From assembly GCF_025567285.1 (NCBI RefSeq), contig NZ_JAOQJT010000003.1:124001-188000 (forward strand): DNA of 64,000 bases. The letters are read 5' to 3'. Each line of letters starts with the position of its first letter. Position 1 is the first letter of the stretch. Positions 15,583 to 23,777 of this stretch are shown here, piece after piece. Origin of the DNA: Coprococcus aceti (GTDB lineage: Bacteria; Bacillota; Clostridia; Lachnospirales; Lachnospiraceae). The translations under genes were made by a program, and so were the position numbers. The notes beneath the pieces are model-generated. The model saw only the letters and a program-made list of their open reading frames with translations. It was not told the DNA's origin and did not search any database.

Positions 15583-15872
15583 ATCTCATTCATCAACTCC
15601 TTTACTTCGTCCATATCTTCCTGATAAATATTCCCGGTGCTGTTTATTCGCTTGGCAATCTGATTCAGATTTGAGCTGATACGTCCAAGCTCCGTATTAT
15701 AATTTCTTAAATAACTGTAATCCACGTCATAGACATAGCCATACAAAATGAGCTTTCGTAAGAAAGCGGACTTACTTTTCATGCCTGATACTCTGAACTT
15801 CTCGTCTAGGATATACTGCTCGTCATCATCGAGATAAATTTGCACCGGATTGGTGCGTTTTCTGTTTGCCAT
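15531..15872 (-). CDS. MobC-like accessory protein for the second relaxase
   Basis: This 113-residue basic protein has a ribbon-helix-helix-like N-terminus (KRTNPVQIYLDDDEQYILDE), a KSAFLRKLILYG helix and the MobC signature TELGRISSNLNQIAKRINST. The start at 15872 follows AAAAAGGAGTTAAAGAA. It should bind the element's oriT next to the relaxase. The preceding frame stays open to 15995 but has no ribosome site and crosses a strong hairpin. Confidence 0.8.
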   Translation of the reverse strand: MANRKRTNPVQIYLDDDEQYILDEKFRVSGMKSKSAFLRKLILYGYVYDVDYSYLRNYNTELGRISSNLNQIAKRINSTGNIYQEDMDEVKELMNEIWRTQKSMLSKQPLIKR

Positions 15873-15901
15873 TTCTTTAACTCCTTTTTGATTTTGGGTA
15901 C

Positions 15902-15942
15902 AAAAAAACTGCTGTAAAATGTTTGATGTTTTACAACAGTTT
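15902..15942 (-). terminator. Strong hairpin in the leader of the second mob operon
   Basis: AAACTG-x-TGTAAAA (15906-15919) pairs with TTTTACA-x-CAGTTT (15929-15942). On the minus strand it is followed by seven T, so it is a good intrinsic terminator or attenuator 30 bases before mobC. It may also form part of oriT. Confidence 0.6.
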
Positions 15943-16049
15943 GTTTCAAAGTGTATTCGATTTTGGATAAAGTTATCCGAGAAAAATTGTAGCAAAATTG
16001 CAGAAGAAGGTCAATGATTTTGCTGTGAAAAGTGACTTAAAAAATATAA

Positions 16050-16200
16050 GAGGGTTAGGGATACTTCCCTATGGAAATTTACGGGTTGTGCCTGTGGCAT
16101 AAAAGTAAATTTCAGCCTATGTGTCATGACATGGGCAGTGCTTGCTATGAGTGTTACCGACACTCCCGGAGGGTGTGTCGATAGTTGATTACTTAGGGAA
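16050..16200. other. Candidate oriT of the second mobilization module
   Basis: Upstream of mobC are a perfect palindrome TGTCATGACA (16122-16131) and an imperfect hairpin CGACAC-T-CCC / GGG-T-GTGTCG (16158-16180) with a GGA loop. The interval 15943-16224 has no gene. Clustered inverted repeats in this position fit a relaxase target, but the nic site is not defined. Confidence 0.4.
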
Positions 16201-16224
16201 GTAGTACTCTTATGGAAAACAGGA

Positions 16225-16569
16225 TTAGCATAAATGTGTTTCGCTCCATTCTTTCATTTGCTCTAAAATTGGAACAAAGCTTTCGGCTAATTCTGTAAGG
16301 GTGTATTCTACTCTGGGAGGTATTTCTTGATAAATCTGACGATTGATCCATCCGTCATTTTCCAATTCCCTTAACTGTTTGGTAAGAGTTGATTTTGTAA
16401 TTTCATTGCCAATTCTTCTTTGTAATTCCCCCAAGCGTTGTACTTTATAAACTGAAATGTACCACATAATTAAAATTTTCCATTTCCCTCCAATAACGGA
16501 CTGCAACTTGGTCATCGGAACGCAGCTTGCCATAAGACTCTGACTACGAGAAAATTTGTTATCAGCCAT
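16225..16569 (-). CDS. HxlR-family winged-helix regulator
   Basis: This 114-residue protein has the HxlR pattern: a cysteine near the start (LMASCVPMTKLQSVIGGKWK), IRNE-like helices (LGELQRRIGNEITKSTLTKQ), a wing with RQIYQEIPPRVEYTLTE, and a C-terminal dimerisation helix. Such proteins often sense electrophiles or oxidants through the cysteine. The ATG at 16569 follows AAAGGAGGGG. It is divergent from the integrase fragment and could regulate nearby element genes, but its target is unknown. Confidence 0.85.
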   Translation of the reverse strand: MADNKFSRSQSLMASCVPMTKLQSVIGGKWKILIMWYISVYKVQRLGELQRRIGNEITKSTLTKQLRELENDGWINRQIYQEIPPRVEYTLTELAESFVPILEQMKEWSETHLC

Positions 16570-16657
16570 AATAGCCCCTCCTTTGTATACAAATTATAAA
16601 ATATCATTTAATGAATATCAAGGTAGTGTCTTTTTTAATATCAGGTAACCTATACTA

Positions 16658-17398
16658 ATGTACTTAGTAGTAAATGATGCTGTCACAAGGGAGGCAATTA
16701 CAAAGGATCAGATGCGAAAATTCTTAAAGTTTGTACATGATGATGTAGTTTACTGCAAGTATTATGAAGTAATATACATTCTTTTTCATACAGGTATGAG
16801 AATTTCGGAGTTTTGTGGATTGACGATGAAAGATATTGATTTAGAGAAAAAAACCATCAATATCGACCATCAGTTGCAGAGAACTTCGAAGATGGAGTAT
16901 GTGATTGAGCCGACAAAGACGAATGCCGGAACAAGGGTAATTCCAATGACAAAAGAAGTTACAGAAATGTTTCGAGCAATCATTCAAGACAGACCGGAAT
17001 ATAAAGTGGAGAAAGTGGTAGGTGGATATACTGGATTTCTTTTTCTGGATAAGAAAGGAATGCCGTTGGTTGCCATGCATTGGGAACACAGATTTAACAG
17101 TATGGTTGGCAGGTATAACGAGATTTATAAGGTACAGATGCCAAATATCACACCCCATGTATGCCGTCATACATATTGCTCCAACATGGCTAAATCGGGA
17201 ATGAATACTAAAACACTGCAATATCTGATGGGACATTCGGATATTGCTGTGACACTTAATGTTTACACCCACGTTGGACTTGAGGATGCAGAGAAAGAAC
17301 TTCAGAAAATGCAGGGATTGGAAAATGCCAGAAAAGAGATGGGGATTTCGGACAAGGACGATAAGCCTTTGAAACAGAATATGTTCAAGGTGGTTTAA
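16658..17398 (+). pseudogene. Tyrosine integrase of Tn916 type, 5'-truncated
   Basis: The 246-codon frame carries a complete catalytic domain with R48 (TGMRISE), H167 and R170 (TPHVCRHTY), H193 (LMGHSD) and the nucleophile Y203 (NVYTH). It lacks the arm-binding and core-binding domains, about 160 residues compared with the roughly 400-residue Tn916 integrase. The sequence from VVNDAVTREAITKDQMRKF corresponds to the interior of that family, so the 5' part was lost. There is no good ribosome site before the ATG at 16658. It is probably inactive and marks the edge of a decayed element. If translated, the product could still bind DNA weakly. Confidence 0.75.
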
Positions 17399-17439
17399 AA
17401 ATAGAATATTGATATAGATTGGTGGCACTCAGGCCATAG

Positions 17440-17469
17440 ACGGTCACACGTTTTGTGTGACCGTTTTTC
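17440..17469. terminator. Bidirectional terminator between the integrase fragment and the ABC operon
   Basis: ACGGTCACAC (17440-17449) pairs perfectly with GTGTGACCGT (17455-17464), followed by a T run. Outer CATAGA/TCTATG arms extend the stem. It serves the convergent integrase fragment and ABC permease. Confidence 0.85.
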
Positions 17470-18272
17470 TATGCACCGGTACTTCCATAGTGTTTCACTC
17501 CAAAGTGCCAAAAATTATATGCAATTATTGCCATGACCAAAGCAATAATTGGTGAAATATGGGCAATCCATAGATGTGGCAAGTTTTTTCCAAGTAGATT
17601 TGCTACAGGATAATATCCGGTAAGTGCATAAGGAACAACAAAGGTAAGTAATACTTGCATCCCTTTTGAATATATTTGTATCGGATAATCACAAAAGTTT
17701 TTGAGCCCATAATTGTTATCAGTCAGTAAGGAAACAATTTCTTCACTTTTTACTGTCCAAAAGCTGATTGTTCCAGTAATGACGGTAATTGCAGAAAATA
17801 TAACAAATCCAGAAAGCAGGTTTAAGCTATAATATATAACATCAGTCACAGTCCATTGGATTGAAAGTCTTTGTAAGCTATATATCCAAAAATATATAGA
17901 GAAAAATAATCGTGGTAAAAATGTATATTGGAATTGCTGCAAAACTAAATATATAAATGGATTTATGGGACGAGTCAAATATAAGTCGAATTTCCCGCTG
18001 CGAACCAGTTCGCCTATATCTCGCATAGGACTCCAAAAAAAGAAACAGCTAAAAGAATAGGACAACCAGCTTGTTGTAAACATAAAAAGGACTTCATATT
18101 TGTTCCAACCGACAATATTGTTGAAATTATAGAATATAACATTAAAACCGGCAAAATATATACCGATCAATATTGTATTAGCTATCAGTTCAAGTAAGAG
18201 TGAAAAATGATACTCTAGTTTGCCTTTCATATATATTATGACAAAGCGTAGATATATTCTAATATAATTCAT
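17469..18272 (-). CDS. ABC-2 type export permease
   Basis: This 267-residue integral membrane protein has about six hydrophobic segments and the ABC-2 family pattern: a central SPMRDIGELVRSGKFDLYLTRP motif, where the permease contacts the ATPase. It is the last gene of a three-gene exporter operon read leftward (ATPase, permease, permease). The start at 18272 follows AAGGAGG. The substrate is unknown; two-permease ABC-2 exporters of this kind often handle antibiotics or lipids. Composition is AT-rich, like the other accessory genes. Confidence 0.8.
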   Translation of the reverse strand: MNYIRIYLRFVIIYMKGKLEYHFSLLLELIANTILIGIYFAGFNVIFYNFNNIVGWNKYEVLFMFTTSWLSYSFSCFFFWSPMRDIGELVRSGKFDLYLTRPINPFIYLVLQQFQYTFLPRLFFSIYFWIYSLQRLSIQWTVTDVIYYSLNLLSGFVIFSAITVITGTISFWTVKSEEIVSLLTDNNYGLKNFCDYPIQIYSKGMQVLLTFVVPYALTGYYPVANLLGKNLPHLWIAHISPIIALVMAIIAYNFWHFGVKHYGSTGA

Positions 18273-18275
18273 CGT

Positions 18276-19067
18276 CTATCCTCCTTGTACTATCAGTTTC
18301 CTTTTTCCAATGATCCAGATAAAATCCGTTATAAAATATAATAAAAGAATCCATATCACTTGAGTTGTTAGTGCTGCTGTAATTGTTTGGGATTCCATCC
18401 GTTGCGTTAAGATTGTTACAGGAATGGCATAAATTGCACGGAACGGAAGAAACTGATTTATTTTGAATAATAAATCTGGAAACATTGTTACAGGAATCCA
18501 TACTCCTGATAATAGCTTATATACTGCTCCCAAAAACATATTCAGAGGCCATGTTACAATGAGCCAAAATGATAATAATCCTATGATAAGAGAATACAAG
18601 AATTGAATACAATAAGCCAATATAATTGAAAGTACTCCCAAAAAAAATTGTGTGTGATACAATATATGTGTGGGCATAATAACCATTGCAATAATACTTA
18701 CTGGAATACAGCAGAACGCAATTTTTACAAGGGTGTCTCCTAAATGTCGGGAGAAGACCATTTTTCTGAAATCAATCGGTCTAATCAATTCTGTGACAAT
18801 ATTTCCAGATTGAATCTGAGTATTTATCCATTCGGTTGTATTGCATTCCATAAAAGAAGAAACTATGGTGGCAACAACAATATATTTTAAGGTATCTTCT
18901 TGATTTAATATTAGGTTTGTTTGACTGTTTGATAGAAAAAGGGCATTCCATATGGAAAATTGCAAGTACAAATATAGTAACCTTGACAGAAATCTGGCCC
19001 ATATTGCACTTGGATAAACCATATGTTCCTTAATCCCGATTAATATGTAATCAATATATATCTTCAT
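18276..19067 (-). CDS. ABC-2 type export permease (second subunit)
   Basis: This 263-residue membrane protein has about six hydrophobic segments and the motif WINTQIQSGNIVTELIRPID, equivalent to the coupling region of the other permease. The ATG at 19067 is chosen because it forms an ATGA overlap with the ATPase stop and has AGGAG about 7 bases upstream; the ATG at 19073 is too close to that site. With the neighbouring permease it should form a heterodimeric channel. Confidence 0.8.
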   Translation of the reverse strand: MKIYIDYILIGIKEHMVYPSAIWARFLSRLLYLYLQFSIWNALFLSNSQTNLILNQEDTLKYIVVATIVSSFMECNTTEWINTQIQSGNIVTELIRPIDFRKMVFSRHLGDTLVKIAFCCIPVSIIAMVIMPTHILYHTQFFLGVLSIILAYCIQFLYSLIIGLLSFWLIVTWPLNMFLGAVYKLLSGVWIPVTMFPDLLFKINQFLPFRAIYAIPVTILTQRMESQTITAALTTQVIWILLLYFITDFIWIIGKRKLIVQGG

Positions 19068-19897
19068 AGGCATTCTCCTTCGTATATGTTTCTTATTATT
19101 TGTTCAAGAGAGTTGTTCATCTGATCCTTTTGAAAGAGAACCTCGTTATGAATAGAATTGTATTTACTTTTCAATTCATCTAATGTACCGTTGTATAAAA
19201 GAGTGCCTTTATCAATTATAAGCATTTTCTGGCATAGTGATTCAATGTCTGAGATATCGTGAGTTGTCAGAATAATAGTGGTTTTTTTTATGTGATTCAT
19301 TTTACAAATAAAATCTCGTATTTTTGCTTTTGCCAAAACATCTATCCCTATAGTGGGTTCATCAAGAAACAGTACTTCAGGGTTATGTAATAAGGCTGCC
19401 GCTAAATCTGCTTTCATTCTTTGACCAAGACTTAGAAGCCGTGGCGGTTTGAACATGAATTCGGACAGATTTAAGATATCGGAAAATATCTCAATGTTTT
19501 CATTATAAATATTTTCAGGAATGCGATACATATCCTTAAAGAGCTTAAAAGATTCAATTACTGGAATGTCCCAGCAAAGTACACTTCTCTGTCCAAATAC
19601 AACACCGATTTTTCGCATAATCTCTTTTCTGTTTTCATTAAAGTTCAACCCATTGACAGAAATTGTACCCTTGTCCGGAGTAAGGATACCAGTCAGCATT
19701 TTTATGGTTGTAGATTTCCCAGCGCCATTTGCACCTATAAATCCCACAATATCACCTGTTTGAATGGTAAAAGAAATGTCATTTACAGCAGTTGCAAAAG
19801 AATATTTTTTTGCAACAAGGTATTTGATAGAGTTGTCCCTAATGGAACGTTTTTTTATTTTATAGCTTTTTGTTAAGTGTTCAACTTCTATGCTCAT
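19064..19897 (-). CDS. ABC exporter ATP-binding subunit
   Basis: This 277-residue ATPase has Walker A GANGAGKST, a signature reading LLSLGQRMK in place of the usual LSGGQ, Walker B VLFLDEPTIGID, and the H-loop in TTHDIS. It energises the two ABC-2 permeases downstream, with which it overlaps by four bases. The start at 19897 follows AAAGGAATG; an upstream ATG at 19936 is in frame but less well placed. LSLGQ is common in this DrrA-like subgroup, so activity is expected. Confidence 0.85.
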   Translation of the reverse strand: MSIEVEHLTKSYKIKKRSIRDNSIKYLVAKKYSFATAVNDISFTIQTGDIVGFIGANGAGKSTTIKMLTGILTPDKGTISVNGLNFNENRKEIMRKIGVVFGQRSVLCWDIPVIESFKLFKDMYRIPENIYNENIEIFSDILNLSEFMFKPPRLLSLGQRMKADLAAALLHNPEVLFLDEPTIGIDVLAKAKIRDFICKMNHIKKTTIILTTHDISDIESLCQKMLIIDKGTLLYNGTLDELKSKYNSIHNEVLFQKDQMNNSLEQIIRNIYEGECL

Positions 19898-20006
19898 ATT
19901 GGTTGCATTCCTTTCTTTTTTCTTGTATGATATCATTAAATTGTGTATCGGTAAAATTGAAATAACGAATGATGAAGTTCATTTAATTTGATAAGAGGGC
20001 GATAAA

Positions 20007-20903
20007 ATGACAATAGTACAATTAGAAACTTTTTTAAAAATAACTGAAGCAGGAAGTTTCACAGCTGCTTCAAATATGTTGGGATATGCTCAATCAACGG
20101 TTACGACACAAATTAAACAGCTGGAGGAAGAGTTGAATTGTCTTTTGTTTGAACGGTTAGGAAAAAATATTGTTCTAACATTAGAGGGTAAAAGATTATT
20201 AATATATGCACAAAAAATGCTGCAACTGGAAAGAGAAATATTACTAGAAGTACCAAAATCAGAAGATCCTACAGGAATATTAAGGTTAGGGGTTTCTGAA
20301 TCTTTGTGTTATAACATATTGCCCCATATTCTGCTGGAATATAAAAAGAGATTCCCTAAAATAGTAATAGAGCTTCAATTTATTACTCATGATACATTTC
20401 CTTCGATGTTAAAACAGGGAGCTTTAGATTTGGTTTATACCTTGAATCCTTACATTGAATCACCAGAATTGGTCATGCTACATAAGAAACCTGAAACATT
20501 AGGGTTCTATGCAAGCCCCGAATATCCGCTTGCAAACAGAAATCGTATTAAGGAAACAGATTTAGAAAATATTCCATTGCTCCTTACTTCGCATAGCTGT
20601 AATTTCAGATTAATGCTTATTCAGGATTTGGCAAAGTATTCCGTTACTCCTAAAATTGGAATAGAGACAAGCAGAAAAGAAATATTAAAACAGTTTGCAA
20701 TAAATCAATTAGGTGTAGCTTTCATACCAGATATGGTAGCCAAAGAAGAAATAGAAAACGGCTCTCTAAAGAGACTTGATTGGGGAGGAAATGATTTTGC
20801 TATATTTTCACAGATTTTTATTCATAAAGACAAGCATTTAAATTCAGCAATAGAAGGATTGATTGAAATAATATTGGAAAATACTAATGAAAATATTGCT
20901 TAG
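20007..20903 (+). CDS. LysR-family transcriptional regulator
   Basis: This 298-residue protein has an N-terminal winged helix-turn-helix typical of LysR (TIVQLETFLKITEAGSFTAA, then ANMLGYAQSTVTTQIKQLEE) and a two-lobed substrate-binding C-terminal domain from about residue 90. It is divergent from the ABC exporter operon with a 109-base spacer, the usual arrangement for a LysR protein controlling the adjacent operon. The ligand is unknown. It is AT-rich like the exporter, so the four genes probably arrived together. Confidence 0.85.
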   Translation: MTIVQLETFLKITEAGSFTAASNMLGYAQSTVTTQIKQLEEELNCLLFERLGKNIVLTLEGKRLLIYAQKMLQLEREILLEVPKSEDPTGILRLGVSESLCYNILPHILLEYKKRFPKIVIELQFITHDTFPSMLKQGALDLVYTLNPYIESPELVMLHKKPETLGFYASPEYPLANRNRIKETDLENIPLLLTSHSCNFRLMLIQDLAKYSVTPKIGIETSRKEILKQFAINQLGVAFIPDMVAKEEIENGSLKRLDWGGNDFAIFSQIFIHKDKHLNSAIEGLIEIILENTNENIA

Positions 20904-21135
20904 ATCTGTGCAGCGATTAATATAAAATATTTTTATTATTGTTGCACACCCCCATCCGTAGTCTGAATCCCCTTAACTGACTACGATTTGACTACTACAC
21001 AAGGCATTGATTTGCTCCGTTTTGCATTATTTCGCAAAAAGTGTAGTTTTAGAGAAGAAAAATACGATGCCCGGAAAAGTCGATAAATCCTTGCAAAATA
21101 GGGCAATATAGGGCATTTTAGAACAGGAGAAATTT
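20904..21135. other. Boundary region between accessory and chromosomal DNA, with hairpins
   Basis: CGTAGTC (20957-20963) pairs with GACTACG (20979-20985), and TGACTACTAC follows at 20989. Further right ATAGGGCAATATAGGGCATT contains a short direct repeat (ATAGGGCA). Composition changes from AT-rich cargo to ordinary chromosomal genes across this interval, so an attachment site could lie here; no matching copy was found in the window. Confidence 0.35.
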
Positions 21136-21633
21136 ATGATTAGAGTTTTATTCATCTGCCACGGCAACATCTGCCGTTCCCCCATCTCTGAGTTCGTCCT
21201 CAAGGACATGGTAGAAAAACTCAGCATAGCAGATAAATTTGATATAGCTTCTGCGGCCACCAGCACTGAGGAGATCTGGGGCGGAAAAGGCAATCCGATA
21301 TACCCACCGGCGCAGGAAGTGCTGAGGGCGCATGGCATAGGTAAGACGGCTTATACAGATTTTAGTGGCAAGAGGGCCAGGCAGGTTACAAGGCGGGATT
21401 ATGAATATTATGATTACCTGCTCTGCGCAGATACAGCAAATGTGAGGAACACAATGCGCATAACCGGTCCGGACTACCAGGACAAGATACATTTGCTGCT
21501 CGATTATGCGGGAAGATATGGACAATCTATAGCTGATCCGTGGTATACAGGACGATTTGATGAGACATACAGGGATGTGTGTCAGGGATGCGAGGGATTT
21601 CTTGAGTATCTCAGGCAAGGCAATAGGTTGTAG
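21136..21633 (+). CDS. Low-molecular-weight protein-tyrosine phosphatase
   Basis: This 165-residue protein begins MIRVLFICHGNICRSP, with the P-loop C8-x5-R14 signature of LMW-PTPs, and ends with the general-acid loop ADPWYTG. It removes phosphate from tyrosine residues or acts on related phosphoesters in the cytoplasm, often with tyrosine kinases of capsule synthesis, though no such kinase is nearby. AGGAG lies 8 bases before the ATG. It is the first gene of the chromosomal part of the window and appears to be transcribed alone. Confidence 0.9.
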   Translation: MIRVLFICHGNICRSPISEFVLKDMVEKLSIADKFDIASAATSTEEIWGGKGNPIYPPAQEVLRAHGIGKTAYTDFSGKRARQVTRRDYEYYDYLLCADTANVRNTMRITGPDYQDKIHLLLDYAGRYGQSIADPWYTGRFDETYRDVCQGCEGFLEYLRQGNRL

Positions 21634-21776
21634 ATATGTGTTTACACTCTCGAAGGCATGGTTTTATATTGATTTTATATTGCTTGTTTTATATAGCAAC
21701 ACCACAAGAAACGTGATATGATTTACGCGTAAATGCATGAGAGAAAATATATAAACCACCAACGGAGGGCACACAA

Positions 21777-22319
21777 ATGGAATTATACAAAGGCAGACCG
21801 GATACAAATGAAGGACGACTTGAGAGGGAGATCAGAGTTTATGATTTCCTTGATGATCACGGCATAGAGTATTGGCGCACAGATCATGCTCCAGCAGACA
21901 CAATGGAAGTTTGCAGCGAGATAGATGCGGTGCTTGGGGCAACCATTTGTAAGAATCTGTTTTTGTGCAACAGGCAGAAGACGCAGTTCTATCTGCTCAT
22001 GATGCCGGGCGACAAGCCGTTCAAGACAAAGGAGATCACATCGCAGATAGGCAGCGCGAGACTTTCATTTGCATCGCCGGAGGATATGGAGAAGTATCTG
22101 GATATCAGGCCGGGGGCGGTCAGCGTCATGGGTCTCATGAATGACCATGAGAATTATGTGCAGCTGCTTGTTGACGAGGATGTTATGAAGGGCGAGTATC
22201 TTGGATGCCATCCGTGTGTGAACACATCAAGTATGAAGGTCAGGACGGAGGATATATTTGGAAAGTTTCTTGAGGCGGTTCACCACGATATGATCAAGGT
22301 GACGCTCACTGGAGAATAG
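21777..22319 (+). CDS. YbaK/ProX-type aminoacyl-tRNA editing deacylase
   Basis: This 180-residue protein is of the prolyl-tRNA synthetase-associated domain family, freestanding deacylases that hydrolyse mischarged Ala- or Cys-tRNA(Pro). Visible family features are YWRTDHAPADTMEV, the lysine-containing CKNLFLCN strand, the FKTKEITSQIGSARLSFASP motif, GAVSVMGLMND and the HPCVNTSSMKV end. AACGGAGGG precedes the start. It is 12 bases upstream of rlmD, so the two may share a transcript, both serving translation quality. Confidence 0.85.
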   Translation: MELYKGRPDTNEGRLEREIRVYDFLDDHGIEYWRTDHAPADTMEVCSEIDAVLGATICKNLFLCNRQKTQFYLLMMPGDKPFKTKEITSQIGSARLSFASPEDMEKYLDIRPGAVSVMGLMNDHENYVQLLVDEDVMKGEYLGCHPCVNTSSMKVRTEDIFGKFLEAVHHDMIKVTLTGE

Positions 22320-22330
22320 GAGTGGTAAAA

Positions 22331-23695
22331 ATGATGGCAGAGCGAAGAAACGGGGGCAAGCCTCGCAGAGAAGAAAATAATAAAACGAGTGGCAGCGTAA
22401 ACAAGAGAAAAGGACAGTCACATAGCAGAAAGTACGATGTAACAGGTGGAGAGAAACAAATAAAAACAGGAAGCAAAGGTAAAGCTGTACAGGGAAAACC
22501 GCGACAGGCACACTCATCACAATATAAGCTCAACCCGAACAGCAAATGTCCTATATCCCACCTGTGCGGTGGCTGTCAGTATGTGGATATGCCATATGAG
22601 CAGCAGCTTGCTGAGAAACAGAAGTATATAGATGACCTGCTCAGCGTATTTGGTCCTGTGGACAAGATAATAGGCATGAAGAATCCGTATCACTACAGGA
22701 ATAAGGTCACTGCGGCATTCAGGAGAATGAAGAGCGGAGAAATAATTTCCGGGGTGTACGAGGAGGGAACACACAATATACTTCCAGTCGAGGACTGTTA
22801 TGTGGAGGATGAGAAGGCTGCGGACATCATCAGAACATTTGCCGGACTGATAAAGTCGTTCAAGCTCCAGATATACAACGAGGATACAGGAACCGGACTT
22901 ATCAGGCATTTGCAGATAAGAGTTGGAAGAAAGACTGGGCAGATCATGGTGATCATAGTTACAGCGTCGCCGGTATTCCCGTCCAAGAAGAATCTCGCAA
23001 AGACACTTGTGACGGCTCATCCGGAGATCACAACGATTGTCCAGAATATCAACATGAAGGACACCAGCATGGTCATAGGCGACAGAAATCAGGTTGTTTA
23101 CGGCAAAGGTTATATAGAGGATATCCTATGCGGAAAGCGTTTCCGTATATCGCCGGGCAGCTTCTATCAGGTCAATCCGGAGCAGACGGAGGTCCTCTAT
23201 GGCAAAGCCATCAAGTACGCGGATCTCAAGAAGAAGGAGACTGTGATCGATGCCTACTGCGGTATAGGAACCATAGGCATAGCTGCAAGCGACCGTGCAA
23301 AGAAGGTCATAGGCGTGGAGTTGAATGAAGCCGCTGTGCACGATGCCCGGGTGAATGTGAAGATGAACAAGATACAGAATGTTGATATTTACAGCAACGA
23401 CGCCGGCAGATTTATGGTCGATGTCGCTGAGGAGGGTGACAGCGTAGATGTGGTATTCATGGATCCTCCGAGATCTGGAAGTACAGAGGAGTTCATGTCA
23501 TCGGTCATCACACTTGGACCTAAAAGGGTTGTGTATATATCCTGCGGACCGGAGAGTCTTGCCCGGGATCTGAAATATATGACAAAGCACGGCTATCAGG
23601 TAATCAAGATGACCCCTGTGGACATGTTCCCGCTCACTCGCGGGGTAGAGACCGTGGTGCTCCTCACAAGGGCGGGTGCGGTACATCGTGGATAA
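22331..23695 (+). CDS. rlmD: 23S rRNA (uracil-5-)-methyltransferase, RlmD/RumA family
   Basis: This is a 454-residue SAM-dependent methyltransferase. The first about 70 residues are a lysine/arginine-rich low-complexity leader. The iron-sulfur cluster motif CPISHLCGGCQY follows, then the catalytic fold with VIDAYCGIGTIGIAA (SAM loop), FMDPPRSGS and the nucleophile cysteine in VYISCGPESLARDL. The family methylates U1939 (or a nearby uracil) of 23S rRNA. The ATG at 22331 is preferred over a GTG at 22322 because AGGAG lies about 9 bases before it. A terminator shared with the convergent GH5 gene follows. Confidence 0.88.
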   Translation: MMAERRNGGKPRREENNKTSGSVNKRKGQSHSRKYDVTGGEKQIKTGSKGKAVQGKPRQAHSSQYKLNPNSKCPISHLCGGCQYVDMPYEQQLAEKQKYIDDLLSVFGPVDKIIGMKNPYHYRNKVTAAFRRMKSGEIISGVYEEGTHNILPVEDCYVEDEKAADIIRTFAGLIKSFKLQIYNEDTGTGLIRHLQIRVGRKTGQIMVIIVTASPVFPSKKNLAKTLVTAHPEITTIVQNINMKDTSMVIGDRNQVVYGKGYIEDILCGKRFRISPGSFYQVNPEQTEVLYGKAIKYADLKKKETVIDAYCGIGTIGIAASDRAKKVIGVELNEAAVHDARVNVKMNKIQNVDIYSNDAGRFMVDVAEEGDSVDVVFMDPPRSGSTEEFMSSVITLGPKRVVYISCGPESLARDLKYMTKHGYQVIKMTPVDMFPLTRGVETVVLLTRAGAVHRG

Positions 23696-23706
23696 AATTA
23701 ACAAAA

Positions 23707-23735
23707 AGCCGGTTCTCTATGAGTGAGAACCGGCT
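23707..23735. terminator. Bidirectional terminator between rlmD and the GH5 gene
   Basis: AGCCGGTTCTC (23707-23717) pairs perfectly with GAGAACCGGCT (23725-23735), with a preceding A run and a following T-containing tail, as expected between convergent genes. Confidence 0.85.
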
Positions 23736-23777
23736 CCGTTTATAAAAATGGAAGGTTTTATCGTAAATTAAATCACG

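Noticed and set aside
16050..16200. Riboswitch upstream of mobC
   Set aside because: The stems do not match any riboswitch pattern I know and the position suits an oriT better.
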